This document shows, piece by piece, positions 8,296 through 18,313 of a DNA stretch of 44,697 nt (positions within the stretch are counted from its first letter, which is position 1; every line of letters starts with the position of its first letter). The position numbers were made by a program, and so were the translations under genes. A model generated the notes under the pieces. That model was not told the origin of the DNA. It did no database searches and saw nothing but the letters and a program-made list of their open reading frames with translations. The DNA is from Nitrosomonas sp. (GTDB taxonomy: Bacteria; Pseudomonadota; Gammaproteobacteria; Burkholderiales; Nitrosomonadaceae), in assembly GCA_017994575.1 (NCBI GenBank), contig JAGOKN010000015.1, forward strand, positions 1 through 44,697, read 5' to 3'.

Positions 8296-8312
8296 CAGCA
8301 GCTTAACTGCTG
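8296..8312. terminator. Small hairpin between convergent genes
   Basis: CAGCAG, loop CTTAA, CTGCTG lies between the ends of the HhH gene and the convergent sixA-like gene. It could end transcription from either side, but the stem is only 6 bp and no clear T-run follows. Confidence 0.35.
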
Positions 8313-8318
8313 GATTAG

Positions 8319-8831
8319 TTAGAGTTCTTTGGGTCTGATCAAGTGTTTGAGATTTGCATGGTGAGATTGGGTGGAGATCGGGCCGGCACCGTAATTCAGC
8401 ACGGCCACTGCGCCGGTGGTCATTAACTTGCCAGCATGACTAAGCGGTAGCGGATCCTTGGATAGATGGTCGGTTAATTGATCCAGACCAGGATTGTGAC
8501 CAATCAAGAACAACGTATGGATTCCTTGGCTGTATTGATCGACAACTGAGAGTAAATCACGCAATGATGCCTCATAGATCGCGGACTCCCAGAGTATGTT
8601 TTTCTGGGAGACGCTCAATTCCTGTAAGACCCATTGACAGGTTTGCTTTGCCCTGAGCGCTGGCGAACATACGACCCGGTCCATGTTATATTGCTGCTTT
8701 GACAGCCATTGTCCCATCAGTTTAGCGGCTTTGATTCCACGCGCTGTCAGCGGACGATCGAAATCAGGCAAATTGTCCTCAGACCAATCTGATTTGGCAT
8801 GACGCATAACGATTAACTGATGCTCTAGCAT
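8319..8831 (-). CDS. sixA: SixA-like phosphohistidine phosphatase
   Basis: This 170-aa protein belongs to the histidine-phosphatase (phosphoglycerate-mutase-like) superfamily, SixA branch, which removes phosphate from phosphohistidine domains. The catalytic RHAKSDW lies at residues 10-16 with the nucleophile His11. The second catalytic His sits in FLIGHNPGLDQL at H112. RPLTARG and CSPALRAKQT supply the supporting Arg and substrate-pocket residues. The family is normally 150-170 aa, so length is as expected. It is divergent from ppx with only 44 bp between starts, so the two promoters must overlap. Exact substrate (ArcB, NPr or other) cannot be told from sequence. Confidence 0.85.
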   Translation of the reverse strand: MLEHQLIVMRHAKSDWSEDNLPDFDRPLTARGIKAAKLMGQWLSKQQYNMDRVVCSPALRAKQTCQWVLQELSVSQKNILWESAIYEASLRDLLSVVDQYSQGIHTLFLIGHNPGLDQLTDHLSKDPLPLSHAGKLMTTGAVAVLNYGAGPISTQSHHANLKHLIRPKEL

Positions 8832-8875
8832 AATATGCAGTAAATTAATAACCTTGCTAATTTAATATCACTTTT

Positions 8876-10372
8876 ATGACACCCATTATGGATGAATCCT
8901 ATGCTGCTGTCGATTTAGGTTCGAACAGCTTCCACATGATCGTTGCCAATTTGGTAGATGGTCGGCTGCAAATCATCGATCGCATGAAAGAGATGGTCAG
9001 ACTGGCTTCAGGTTTAAATGATAAACATGAGCTGTCCAAAGAATCGATGCAACAGGCATTGGAATGCCTGCAACGCTTTGGTCAGCGTATCCGGGAAATA
9101 CCTCATTTGAATGTGCGTGCGGTTGGTACCAATACCTTGCGCCAAGCGCGCAATGGTGAGGATTTTCTGGCGCGCGCGCATCTCGCCTTGGGGCATCCGA
9201 TTGAGATCATTGCAGGGCGCGAAGAAGCGCGGCTGATTTATTCCGGAGTGGCGCACAGTTTGTATGATGAAGCGAGTAAGCGTCTGGTGATTGATATTGG
9301 CGGCGGTAGTACGGAATTGATTATCGGCTGCGGGTTTAATACCTACTATACTGAGAGCTTGTACATGGGCTGCGTGAACATGGGGCAGCGTTTCTTTGAT
9401 GATGGCAAGATTAAAGCCAAAAAGATGCGTAAGGCCATACTGTTTGCGATGCAGGAACTGGAATCTCTCGAGACAGCATATAAAAAAATGGGCTGGGATC
9501 AGGCGTTGGGATCTTCGGGCACGATTCTGAGCATACGTGATGTGGTGCAGGCACAAGGCTGGTGTGACGCTGGAATCACAGCCTCGGCGTTAAATCGGTT
9601 GATAGAAACCTTGATTGCCATCGGTGATACTGAATCCATCAATTTGGTGGGTTTATCGGAGCGCAGAAAGCCTGTCTTTGCCAGTGGTGTGGCGATATTA
9701 AGTGGTGTTTTTGAAGCTTTGAGCCTGGATCGGATCAATATATCGGAAGGCGCATTGCGAGAGGGCTTGCTATACGATCTGATAGGTCGGGTACATGATG
9801 AGGACATCAGGGACAAAACGATCCTGGATGTGTCGCAAAGATACAGTGTCGATATAGAGCAAGCCAATAAGGTCAGGCAAACGGCTGAGCTATTTTTTCA
9901 TCAAGTAAAAGCTGATTGGGCTCTGGATAAAAAAGCGGACTTGAAATTATTGCAGTGGGGCGCGTTAATTCATGAAATCGGGCTTTCAATTGCACATAAT
10001 CAGTATCATCGGCATGGTGCGTATTTAATGGCTAATTCCGATCTGGCGGGGTTTTCCCAGCAAGAGCAAATCAAGCTGGCGATGCTTGTAAGAAGTCACC
10101 GCAGGAAATTTCCACTGGAAGAATTCGAAACCATTACCCAATCGCGCAGAATTTCAATTATTCGCTTGTGTGTGTTGCTAAGATTGGCGGTGGTTTTGCA
10201 CAGAAGCCGGTCCAACAATAGTCTGCCGGAAGTGCAGCTCAGTGTGAACAAAAACCGGATTAATCTGAAATTCCCATCCGGCTGGATGGATCAGCATCCT
10301 TTGACACTGGTTGATTTAAGTATTGAGCAAAGTTTCTTGGAAATCGCAGATATCAAATTGAATTTTGACTGA
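8876..10372 (+). CDS. ppx: Exopolyphosphatase
   Basis: This 498-aa Ppx/GppA-family phosphatase removes terminal phosphate from polyphosphate (or hydrolyses pppGpp). The ASKHA nucleotide-binding motifs are clear: AAVDLGSNSFHMIVAN at the N-terminus, GREEARLIYSGVA, and LVIDIGGGSTELIIG. The C-terminal half (from about residue 320) is the all-helical HD-like region, including LIHEIGLSIAHNQYHRHGAY. The start may be ATG 8876 or ATG 8888; neither has a strong ribosome site. ppk1 lies 3.3 kb away on the other strand, and the GGDEF-EAL gene sits between them. Ppx is favoured over GppA because of length and the nearby ppk. Confidence 0.92.
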   Translation: MTPIMDESYAAVDLGSNSFHMIVANLVDGRLQIIDRMKEMVRLASGLNDKHELSKESMQQALECLQRFGQRIREIPHLNVRAVGTNTLRQARNGEDFLARAHLALGHPIEIIAGREEARLIYSGVAHSLYDEASKRLVIDIGGGSTELIIGCGFNTYYTESLYMGCVNMGQRFFDDGKIKAKKMRKAILFAMQELESLETAYKKMGWDQALGSSGTILSIRDVVQAQGWCDAGITASALNRLIETLIAIGDTESINLVGLSERRKPVFASGVAILSGVFEALSLDRINISEGALREGLLYDLIGRVHDEDIRDKTILDVSQRYSVDIEQANKVRQTAELFFHQVKADWALDKKADLKLLQWGALIHEIGLSIAHNQYHRHGAYLMANSDLAGFSQQEQIKLAMLVRSHRRKFPLEEFETITQSRRISIIRLCVLLRLAVVLHRSRSNNSLPEVQLSVNKNRINLKFPSGWMDQHPLTLVDLSIEQSFLEIADIKLNFD

Positions 10373-10573
10373 AAGTATCTGATTTCTTCCGTGTGAATTC
10401 TACGCAACATTTATTTAGTGTAATTCCACATGCAAAAGTGCAGATCCACTGTCTGTAGTGATTGGTAAGTCAACAAAGAATATTCATGAAATCATAAAGT
10501 GTGACGATAAGGTCGGACGGGAGAATACAAATTCTGCCGGAAATTTTTTATCCAAATAAAAAAACGACTAAAT

Positions 10574-13500
10574 ATGCTCACATTGCCGTTGCGACCTTAC
10601 CTTCGACTCAGTATAGGGTTAATTGTCTTAACTTTAAGTATTTTATTGATTGGAGAATCGCTGGGTATTGTGCCGGACAAGTCACAAATTATTCTTGATC
10701 ACCGCAAGAAATTAACCGAGATTCTGGCTGAGCAATATGCATTAGGTGCAGAAAAAAAGGATCTTTCCCAGATAGAAGCCGCGTTGAATGCGTTGGTGAA
10801 AAAAAATTCAGAAGTACTTTCAGCGGCGATACGCCAAAGTGATGGAACATTTTATGCAATGGCTGGTGATCACCAAGCTATTTGGCAAACTCCGGATGTT
10901 GGAAATCCATCTTTAACGTATATTCAAGTGCCTATCTTGCAAGACAATAAGACTTGGGGGACAGTTGAATTAAGTTTTGCTCCTTTTGATAGCAATGATT
11001 TTTCCAATATCGTCAAAAACTCGTTTTGGGGATTGCTGCTGTTTGTCGCCTGCTCAGGTTTCTTGGCTTATTTGTTGATGCTGAAGCGTGCTTTGAAAGA
11101 ATTGGATTCTTCCGCGGTTATCTCGCCGCGTGTTAAAGCAGCGTTTGATACCTTGACGGAAGGCATACTCATTCTCGATGAACAAGGCCGGATCGTATTA
11201 GCAAACAGTGCATTTTGCGATAAGTTTGGATTAGCCTTTGATAGCTTGATGGGTAAGGAAGCATCAAGTCTTGGCTGGGAGAAATCTTCCATAGAGCAAT
11301 TGAAGGAAGATTGGCAGTACCCCTGGATTGAATCCTTCAGGAATAAAAAAACACTGACTCGTATTCGATTGAACTTCAATGCAGGCGATGACAGCAAAAG
11401 TGTTTTTATGGTGAATAGCGCGCCGATCCTAGGTGAGAATAATCAATGCAAGGGAGCGCTGGTAACTTTTGATGATGTCACAGAAATCGAAGACAGTAAT
11501 ATCAAGTTGGACATGATGCTAAAAAGACTTGAGTTGTCCCGTAATGAGATATCCCGTCAGAACAGTGAGTTAAAGAAATTGGCGGAAATTGATCCGTTAA
11601 CTGGGTTTTACAATCGCAGAGCGTTGAATATTTATTTCAATGAAGTGTTCAATCAAACCTGCGAGCAAAGCACCGATCTGGTTTGTATTATGTTGGATAT
11701 TGATCGTTTTAAATCCATTAACGATACCTACGGGCATCAGACGGGCGATGAGGTTATCAAGTTGGTTGCCGCGATTACCAAAGAAAATTTACGCGACACA
11801 GATATTGTTGGGCGTTATGGGGGCGAAGAGTTTTGCTTGGTATTGCCCCGCCTTGAGCTTGAGGCTGTTTTGAGAATCGCGGAACGGATTCGCATCAATA
11901 TCATGGATTCTACCGGCTACCATGCTTATGGCGTTGAGCGGGTGACCATTAGTTTAGGCGTTTCAACATTAGCTGATGGTGTTCAGAATCCTAATGAGAT
12001 GATCGATTTGGCAGATAAAGCACTCTATTTTGCCAAAAATAATGGCCGTAATCGTGTTGCTGTTTGGCGTGAGATTTTTCAGGATAATGTGGGTGTGGTT
12101 GTGACAGAAAATACTGCCACTGATCAAAATGACATGGTGATTGCTTCCAATGATGCCGTGATTACTGATGTGCACCAGCTACATGCAAAGATTCGAGAAT
12201 TAGAGCAGCTAACTGAGAAACAGCATAAAATAATCGCACATAGGTTGAATTTCGATGCTGCAACCGGGCTGCCCAATCGTATGGAATTGCATAGTCGCCT
12301 TAAAACGGCCATTTCATATGCTGCCAGATCAAATAGTTATGTTGCTGTGCTGTCTCTTTCTTTGAGCAGCTATAAACGCATTCACAGTACTTTGGGCTAT
12401 GAAGCGGCAGAGAAATTGATCATCGAGATCTCGCATAGAGTCAGTAGTATTCTACGCACCACAGATACTATATCCTCTGATATTGGCGTATCAAACTTTG
12501 ATTCGATTTTGTCCAGAAAGAACGACAATGGTTTTTATATATTGCTTTCTGAATTAAAAAGAGATCAATCGATTACATGGATTATTAATCGTGTGTATGC
12601 AGCTTTAAATCAAACATTGATCATCGAAGATCTCAATATTCAAACAGAAAGCGCCATTGGCGTCAGCATGTATCCAATTGATGGGCATAATCCGGAAACT
12701 TTGTTAGATTTTGCAGACCAGGCTTTGCATAATGCGGAATCTCAAGGTAAAGGATCTTGTCAGTTTTATTCCAATAAAATGGATAACGAGTATTTGGCCC
12801 AAATCAAAATAGAATCTGGTCTTATACGTGCCATTGAGCGCCTTGAGTTTGAAATTTTCTACCAACCGATAGTGAATATGCAGCATGGCATGATAACCAG
12901 GCTTGAAGCACTGTTGCGTTGGAATCACCCGGATAAGGAGATCTTTGCCGCAATGAGTTTTATTGATGTTGCGGAACAGAGTGGATTGATTGTGCAGATA
13001 GGCGATTGGGTGTTGCGTGAAGCGATCCGGCAGCTAGCGATTTGGCGCAGGGAAATATCACCAGAAATACAAATCTCAGTGAATATATCCAGCGTGCAGT
13101 TACATCAAACAGATCTGGCGGAGAAGATTCTTGGTTACTTGCAGGACTATCGGGTTCCTGCTGAGAACCTTGTGCTTGAAATTACTGAAAGCATGATTAT
13201 GCAATCGATTGAAAATGCAACTCGGATTCTCGGGCATTTGCATGATCGGGGAATCAAAATTGCACTGGATGATTTTGGTATGGGATATTCTTCCTTGCAG
13301 TATCTACAAAAATTTCCAATCGATTTTATTAAAATCGATCGTTCTTTCATCACAGATATCGAGGCGAATAATTGCAACGACAATATCGTTTCAGGAGTGA
13401 TCGCTATGTCGAAAAACATGGGATTCATGACGATAGCTGAGGGCGTTGAAACCGAAGAGCAATTCAAACACTTGTACAAGCTGGGATGCGATGAGGTTCA

Positions 13501-13603
13501 AGGTTATCTAACCGGCTTTCCAATTCCTAAGGAACAGATGCACAAGGTGTTGGAGCAGCAGAAATTAACTATGCATATTAAGTCCGTTGCTGTCAATCAA
13601 TGA
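10574..13603 (+). CDS. Membrane-bound PAS-GGDEF-(GGDEF)-EAL c-di-GMP protein
   Basis: This 1009-aa protein has transmembrane helices at about 12-30 and 150-170 enclosing a ~120-residue periplasmic sensor. They are followed by a PAS-like domain (187-310), a coiled coil and a GGDEF domain (338-505). That domain has an intact GGEEF active site at 416-420 and a matching RDTD inhibitory site at 407-410. A second GGDEF-like domain (559-730) keeps the fold (FDAATGLPNRMEL) but has no GGDEF signature. The EAL domain has EALLRW from E778, DDFGMGYSSL and KIDRSF, so it looks catalytically competent. The protein can therefore plausibly both make and degrade c-di-GMP under feedback. Its gene lies between ppx and the convergent ppk. 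No strong ribosome site is seen before ATG 10574. Confidence 0.88.
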   Translation: MLTLPLRPYLRLSIGLIVLTLSILLIGESLGIVPDKSQIILDHRKKLTEILAEQYALGAEKKDLSQIEAALNALVKKNSEVLSAAIRQSDGTFYAMAGDHQAIWQTPDVGNPSLTYIQVPILQDNKTWGTVELSFAPFDSNDFSNIVKNSFWGLLLFVACSGFLAYLLMLKRALKELDSSAVISPRVKAAFDTLTEGILILDEQGRIVLANSAFCDKFGLAFDSLMGKEASSLGWEKSSIEQLKEDWQYPWIESFRNKKTLTRIRLNFNAGDDSKSVFMVNSAPILGENNQCKGALVTFDDVTEIEDSNIKLDMMLKRLELSRNEISRQNSELKKLAEIDPLTGFYNRRALNIYFNEVFNQTCEQSTDLVCIMLDIDRFKSINDTYGHQTGDEVIKLVAAITKENLRDTDIVGRYGGEEFCLVLPRLELEAVLRIAERIRINIMDSTGYHAYGVERVTISLGVSTLADGVQNPNEMIDLADKALYFAKNNGRNRVAVWREIFQDNVGVVVTENTATDQNDMVIASNDAVITDVHQLHAKIRELEQLTEKQHKIIAHRLNFDAATGLPNRMELHSRLKTAISYAARSNSYVAVLSLSLSSYKRIHSTLGYEAAEKLIIEISHRVSSILRTTDTISSDIGVSNFDSILSRKNDNGFYILLSELKRDQSITWIINRVYAALNQTLIIEDLNIQTESAIGVSMYPIDGHNPETLLDFADQALHNAESQGKGSCQFYSNKMDNEYLAQIKIESGLIRAIERLEFEIFYQPIVNMQHGMITRLEALLRWNHPDKEIFAAMSFIDVAEQSGLIVQIGDWVLREAIRQLAIWRREISPEIQISVNISSVQLHQTDLAEKILGYLQDYRVPAENLVLEITESMIMQSIENATRILGHLHDRGIKIALDDFGMGYSSLQYLQKFPIDFIKIDRSFITDIEANNCNDNIVSGVIAMSKNMGFMTIAEGVETEEQFKHLYKLGCDEVQGYLTGFPIPKEQMHKVLEQQKLTMHIKSVAVNQ

Positions 13604-13716
13604 TGCAATGGACTTGTGCTTTATTCCGTTTCTGATTTTTCCTGGACTCATCACAAGCGTCCAATATCACCGCCATTATCTGGGAAGTGGTTTTTAGCAG
13701 CTTGAATAAAATTGTG

Positions 13717-15792
13717 CTAGGGCAGATCGCAATAATGTTCCAATAACAACTGTTGCGCTGAGCGCGGCTTCGACGTGCCGGGTTTTGAGCGTTTATACGA
13801 ACCATCGCTTTGTAGTATCCATGCCTGAGTGTTATCTGATAGATAGCTTAACAAACCATATTCAATCACTGTGTCGCTGGTGCGCTTTTCCTCGATCGGG
13901 AAACATACTTCAACCCGGTAATGCAAATTGCGCGTCATCCAATCTGCACTGGAACAAAATACCAGTTCGTTTCCTCCATTATGGAAATAATATACCCGAG
14001 TATGCTCCAGAAAACGTCCTACAATAGAACGCACACTGATATTTTCCGATACATCCTTGATACCTGGACGCAGGCAGCACACTCCACGGATGATTAAGTC
14101 GATTTTAACGCCAGCTTGCGAAGCCTTATACAAAGCCGTGATGATCTCGGGATCGACCAGTGCGTTCATCTTGGCAATAATCCAGGCTTTCTTGCCTTGG
14201 CTGGCTGCACTGATTTCTTTTTCGATATGATTTAAGATGCCTTTGTGCAAAGTGAAGGGCGATTGCAGCAGTTTTTTGAGTTTGCCGGCGCGACCCAGGC
14301 CAGTCAATTGATGGAAAAGCTTATTGACGTCCTCACCGATAGCCTTGTCACAACTCAAAAGACCATAGTCAGTATATAGCCGCGAGGTGCGTGCGTGATA
14401 ATTGCCGGTTCCCAAATGCACATAGCGGCGTAGAGTGCGGCCTTCCCTTCTGACCACCAGAATCATTTTGGCATGGGTTTTATAATTGACCACGCCATAT
14501 ACCACATGTGCCCCAGCTTGCTGTAATTCACTGGCCAGTTCGATATTGGCTTCTTCGTCGAATCGTGCCCGCAGTTCGATGACCACGGTGACTTCCTTGC
14601 CGGCACGCGCTGCAATTTTTAATATTTCGACGACTGCCGAATTAACACCGGTACGATAAAGCGTCTGCTTGATCGATAGCACATTGGGATCGGCCGCAGC
14701 CTGCCGCAGAAAGTCGATAACCGGCGCAAACGATTGAAACGGATGATGCAGTAAGATGTCGCCATTGTGCAGGGCATCAAAAATACTGGTATTTTTGAGC
14801 AAACGCTTGGGTATTTCCGGTGTGAATCCGGCGAATTTTAATTCCGGCCGATCAACCAAATCACAAATCGCGAGCAAGCGCCCCAGATTGACAGGCCCTG
14901 CGACCTGATACAGATCACTTGGTTGTAATTCGAATTTTTGTAACAAGAAGCTGCTAAGATTGTCCGGGCAATTATCTGCAACTTCCAGGCGCACGGCATC
15001 ACTGAATCGACGCGAAGGCAGCTCACCTTCCAGGGCGCGCAGCAGATCGTCAATTTCTTCATCGTCGATAAACAAATCACTGTCGCGCGTCACTTTGAAT
15101 TGATAGCAACCGGTTGCATTCATGCCAGGAAACAGATCACTCACATGCGCATGAATGATTGATGACAACATGACAAAATCATGACTCCCGTCACTGTATT
15201 TTGCCGGAACCGGAATGACTCTGGGCAATGAACGCGGTGCTTGCACAATGGCAAGCCCTGAATCCCGACCAAAGGCATCCTTGCCATCTAGCGATATGAT
15301 GAAGTAGAGGTTTTTGTTCTGTACTTTGGGAAAAGGGTGTGCAGGATCCAAGCCAATCGGGCTGAGCACAGGCAATACTTCATCCTTAAAGTAGCGATGT
15401 ACCCAGCGGCTGAGCAAGGGTTTCCACTGCGCACGGCGCAGTAATCGTATTTTATCCTTGGCCATCGCTGGAATGATCAAGTCATTCCAGACGCTATATT
15501 GTTCTTCTACAAACCGGTGCGCGGTTTCGCTGACCCGCGTCAGCACTTCGGTGGGCGACAGATTGTCGGGGCCCGTTTGTGTCGAGCCGTATTTGACCTG
15601 TTGTTTTAAACCGGCCACGCGGATTTCGAAGAACTCATCCAAATTGGTGCTGGCGATACATAAAAAACGTAATCTCTCCAGTAGGGGTAAATTTTCATCT
15701 TTAGCCTGTTCGATGACTCGCCGGTTAAACTCAAGCAAACTCAGCTCGCGATTGATGTAAAGCGTGGGATTTTTAAGATCAGTGGTGTCCAT
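13717..15792 (-). CDS. ppk: Polyphosphate kinase 1
   Basis: This 691-aa PPK1 polymerises ATP gamma-phosphate into polyphosphate, reversibly. The four-domain family is easy to see: the N-terminal YINRELSLLEFNRRVIEQA and LRFLCIASTNLDEFFEIRVAG, the head domain, then two phospholipase-D-like domains. The autophosphorylated His is H440 in VNYKTHAKMILVVRREG and the second catalytic His is H597 in GRFLEHTRVYYFHNGG, both about five residues later than in the E. coli enzyme. Length matches the family (about 690 aa). The gene converges on the GGDEF-EAL gene. Together with ppx nearby this makes a polyphosphate synthesis and breakdown locus. Confidence 0.97.
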   Translation of the reverse strand: MDTTDLKNPTLYINRELSLLEFNRRVIEQAKDENLPLLERLRFLCIASTNLDEFFEIRVAGLKQQVKYGSTQTGPDNLSPTEVLTRVSETAHRFVEEQYSVWNDLIIPAMAKDKIRLLRRAQWKPLLSRWVHRYFKDEVLPVLSPIGLDPAHPFPKVQNKNLYFIISLDGKDAFGRDSGLAIVQAPRSLPRVIPVPAKYSDGSHDFVMLSSIIHAHVSDLFPGMNATGCYQFKVTRDSDLFIDDEEIDDLLRALEGELPSRRFSDAVRLEVADNCPDNLSSFLLQKFELQPSDLYQVAGPVNLGRLLAICDLVDRPELKFAGFTPEIPKRLLKNTSIFDALHNGDILLHHPFQSFAPVIDFLRQAAADPNVLSIKQTLYRTGVNSAVVEILKIAARAGKEVTVVIELRARFDEEANIELASELQQAGAHVVYGVVNYKTHAKMILVVRREGRTLRRYVHLGTGNYHARTSRLYTDYGLLSCDKAIGEDVNKLFHQLTGLGRAGKLKKLLQSPFTLHKGILNHIEKEISAASQGKKAWIIAKMNALVDPEIITALYKASQAGVKIDLIIRGVCCLRPGIKDVSENISVRSIVGRFLEHTRVYYFHNGGNELVFCSSADWMTRNLHYRVEVCFPIEEKRTSDTVIEYGLLSYLSDNTQAWILQSDGSYKRSKPGTSKPRSAQQLLLEHYCDLP

Positions 15793-15967
15793 CGATGATG
15801 ATTACTTGAGTAGATTTGCTTAAGAAAATGACTGGCCAGCCTTGATTAGGGGGCGACCAGCAGGATTTATATAAAACGCATTTAATTCTAGCGTAGTTTG
15901 TGGCGAGCCTGGATCTTATTTGTTGCGACTCACGATGAGTGTTGGTTTTAGCGCGAAATCGGATATT

Positions 15968-17095
15968 TCAGTGCTTGGGTGTGATTTTTAAGAGCCTGCC
16001 ATTGTCTTCATCCGTCAATAAGTACAATGCACCATCCGGGCCTTGTTCGATATCACGGAAACGTGCCATCTGCTTTACCAGTTGTTCTTCCCCGAGAATT
16101 TTTTTGTCATCTACCGATAATCTGACGACATGCTGGCCTACTAATGCGCCGATAAACAAATTGCCGCGCCATGTTGGGAACTGATCGCCGGTATAAAACA
16201 TCATGCCGGAAGGAGCGATCGAAGGTGTCCAAAAATAAATGGGTTCTTCAAAATCCTGTTCAGCATGTTCATCTTTGATGGGAATCCCACTGTAATGACT
16301 GCCATAACTGGCTTTGGGCCACCCGTAATTTTTGCCCGCTTGAGGAATGTTGATTTCATCGCCGCCTCGCGGGCCATGCTCATGAATCCATAGCACGCCC
16401 GTTTTAGGATGAATGGCCGCACCTTGCACGCTGCGATGACCATAAGACCAGATTTCCGGTTTTGCCTTCGGATTTTTGACAAAAGGATTATCAGCAGGCA
16501 CCGAACCATCAGGTCGGATACGGATGATCTTGCCGAAATGATTGTTTAACTGCTGGGCTTCATCCATGTGATTGCCGCGATCGCCCAATGTGATAAAAAG
16601 ATTGCCATCAGGCGAAAATGCCAGACGCGAGCCAAAATGCACCCCCCCATGCGCTTTGGGTGATTGGCGAAAGATGACTTGTAGTTTTTCTAAGCGACCA
16701 TCTTTTAATTCGGCTTTGGCAACCGCGGTGCCTGCTTTGCTGCCTTCAGGTTCAGCATAGGAGAGATAAATCAGGTGGTTTTTGGAAAATTCAGGATCCA
16801 GTGCAACATCCAGTAAACCGCCTTGCTGCTGGGTAAATACAGCGGGAACGCCTTTGACAGGTTCCGATATGCGGCCATCCGGCGTGATGATGCGCAATTG
16901 ACCGATGCGCTCAGTGACCAACAGATTGCCATCGGGCATGAAAGCCATTCCCCAGGGGAATTGTAATTGATCGGCGACCAATCGAACGTCGAATTCCGTT
17001 TGGATGCGCTGCGCGTGCGTGCGTGCGGAGAAGAAATAGCTGATACTGAACGAAATCAGCGCAAGAAATATCAAGAGTGGGCGCGCGCGCGTCAT
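15968..17095 (-). CDS. PQQ-dependent aldose-type sugar dehydrogenase (YliI/Asd-like)
   Basis: This 375-aa exported protein belongs to the soluble glucose dehydrogenase / YliI beta-propeller family, which oxidises aldoses in the periplasm with PQQ. The start at ATG 17095 follows AAGGA; an in-frame TTG at 17113 is less likely. The N-terminus has an Arg-containing head, a hydrophobic segment and an A-x-A-type cleavage site (ARTHAQ). Propeller landmarks include FPWGMAFMPDGNLLVTER, QQGGLLDVALDPEF, GGVHFGSRLAFSPDGNLFIT, LGDRG, YGHRSVQG, WIHEHGPRGGDEIN and the C-terminal GPDGALYLLTDEDNGRLLKI. No PQQ biosynthesis genes are in the window. Confidence 0.87.
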   Translation of the reverse strand: MTRARPLLIFLALISFSISYFFSARTHAQRIQTEFDVRLVADQLQFPWGMAFMPDGNLLVTERIGQLRIITPDGRISEPVKGVPAVFTQQQGGLLDVALDPEFSKNHLIYLSYAEPEGSKAGTAVAKAELKDGRLEKLQVIFRQSPKAHGGVHFGSRLAFSPDGNLFITLGDRGNHMDEAQQLNNHFGKIIRIRPDGSVPADNPFVKNPKAKPEIWSYGHRSVQGAAIHPKTGVLWIHEHGPRGGDEINIPQAGKNYGWPKASYGSHYSGIPIKDEHAEQDFEEPIYFWTPSIAPSGMMFYTGDQFPTWRGNLFIGALVGQHVVRLSVDDKKILGEEQLVKQMARFRDIEQGPDGALYLLTDEDNGRLLKITPKH

Positions 17096-17211
17096 GTGCT
17101 TTTTTCCTTCCAACAGATCGCAGTCATGGTTGCTGTGAATGTATCATTACTGCCGATAGGTCTCAATATGTGTCAGTGGGCTGCTGCAAAACGATCAGGA
17201 TTTTCCAGTGA

Positions 17212-18210
17212 TTAAAGCGCTGTTCCGTCTAATGGTGGTTGGCCAGCATCCAATCGGAGGATGTTTTCGGTGGTAACACGCGCGATTTCACCGAGGGCTT
17301 CGCGCGTCAGAAACGCCTGGTGTGAGGTAATGAGTACGTTGGGGAAAGTGAGCAAGAGATTGAGTTCGTCGTCTTGCAACAGATCCTCGGAATGGTCTTC
17401 AAAGAAAATACCTTCTTCTTCCTCGTAGACATCCAGGGCGACGCCGCCGAGGTGGCCTGTTTTGAGCGCATCGAGCAGCGCGGTGGTGTCGATGAGTTTA
17501 CCGCGGCTGGTGTTGATGAGGTAGGCGCCGCGCTTCATTTGCCGGATGGTGTCGCGGTGTAAGCAGTGGAAAGTCTCCGGGATGAGCGGGAGATGCAGGG
17601 AAATGATGTCGCTGTTTTGCAGTAAGGCGGGTAGGGAGGTGTATTCAATGCCGTGCTGGGCGGCCCACTCTGTGTTCGGTATGAGGTCGTGGGCGATGAC
17701 GCGGCAATCGAAGCCGCGAAAGATTTGGGCGGTGATGCGCCCGATCTTACCTGTGCCAATAATGCCCACGGTCTTGCCAGCGAGATCGAAGCCGACCAAC
17801 CCATTGAGTGAGAAATTGTGTTCACGAACGCGATTGTAGGCGCGATGGATGTGGCGGTTGAGCGTGAGCAGTAGGCCGATGGTGTGTTCCGCGACGGCGT
17901 GGGGCGAGTAGGCGGGTACGCGCACGACGGCGATGCCGAATTCCTGAGCAGCCTTCAGATCGACGTTGTTGAACCCGGCACAGCGCAGCGCAATGAGTTT
18001 CACGCCACCTTTGGCAAGTTCGGCGATACAGGTGCGATCGACGTGGTCGCTGACAGAGATGCACACCACGCGCATCCCAGCGGCGGTGACAGCGGTTTGT
18101 GCACCGAGGCGGAATTCATGGAACTGCCAGGCGATGCGCTCGCGGCCCAAGGCGTGATCGAAGTATTCGTGGTCATACGGTTTCGTGTCGTAAAGTGCGG
18201 CGGTGATCAT
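17212..18210 (-). CDS. ldhA: Fermentative D-lactate dehydrogenase
   Basis: This 332-aa NAD-dependent D-2-hydroxyacid dehydrogenase reduces pyruvate to D-lactate. It matches the LdhA subgroup closely: ALRCAGFNNVDLKAAQEFGI, VRVPAYSPHAVAEHTIGLLL, HRAYNRVREHNFSLNGLVGF, Rossmann motif GKTVGIIGTGKIG, catalytic Arg236 in INTSRGKLID, the acidic YEEEEG region near 264, and catalytic His297 in TSHQAFL. The DVYEEEEGIFFEDHSEDLLQDD insert is typical of LdhA rather than glycerate or phosphoglycerate dehydrogenases. It runs the same way as the sugar dehydrogenase downstream, but about 115 bp separates them. Confidence 0.93.
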   Translation of the reverse strand: MITAALYDTKPYDHEYFDHALGRERIAWQFHEFRLGAQTAVTAAGMRVVCISVSDHVDRTCIAELAKGGVKLIALRCAGFNNVDLKAAQEFGIAVVRVPAYSPHAVAEHTIGLLLTLNRHIHRAYNRVREHNFSLNGLVGFDLAGKTVGIIGTGKIGRITAQIFRGFDCRVIAHDLIPNTEWAAQHGIEYTSLPALLQNSDIISLHLPLIPETFHCLHRDTIRQMKRGAYLINTSRGKLIDTTALLDALKTGHLGGVALDVYEEEEGIFFEDHSEDLLQDDELNLLLTFPNVLITSHQAFLTREALGEIARVTTENILRLDAGQPPLDGTAL

Positions 18211-18313
18211 GTCAAATTCCTTTGTGGAAGGTGCGATAGGGGGGGGTATCGAGTCATAACACAGTCGGTGTCAGTGTACCATTCCTATTGGGTGGTCTCA
18301 ATACATGCGGTAT

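Noticed and set aside
9014-9556. 180-codon minus-strand frame inside ppx
   Set aside because: Antisense of a clear exopolyphosphatase.
13609-13663. Imperfect inverted repeat TGGACTTGTG...CACAAGCGTCCA between the GGDEF-EAL gene and ppk
   Set aside because: The arms need a 2-base bulge and are 33 bases apart; not enough to call a terminator.
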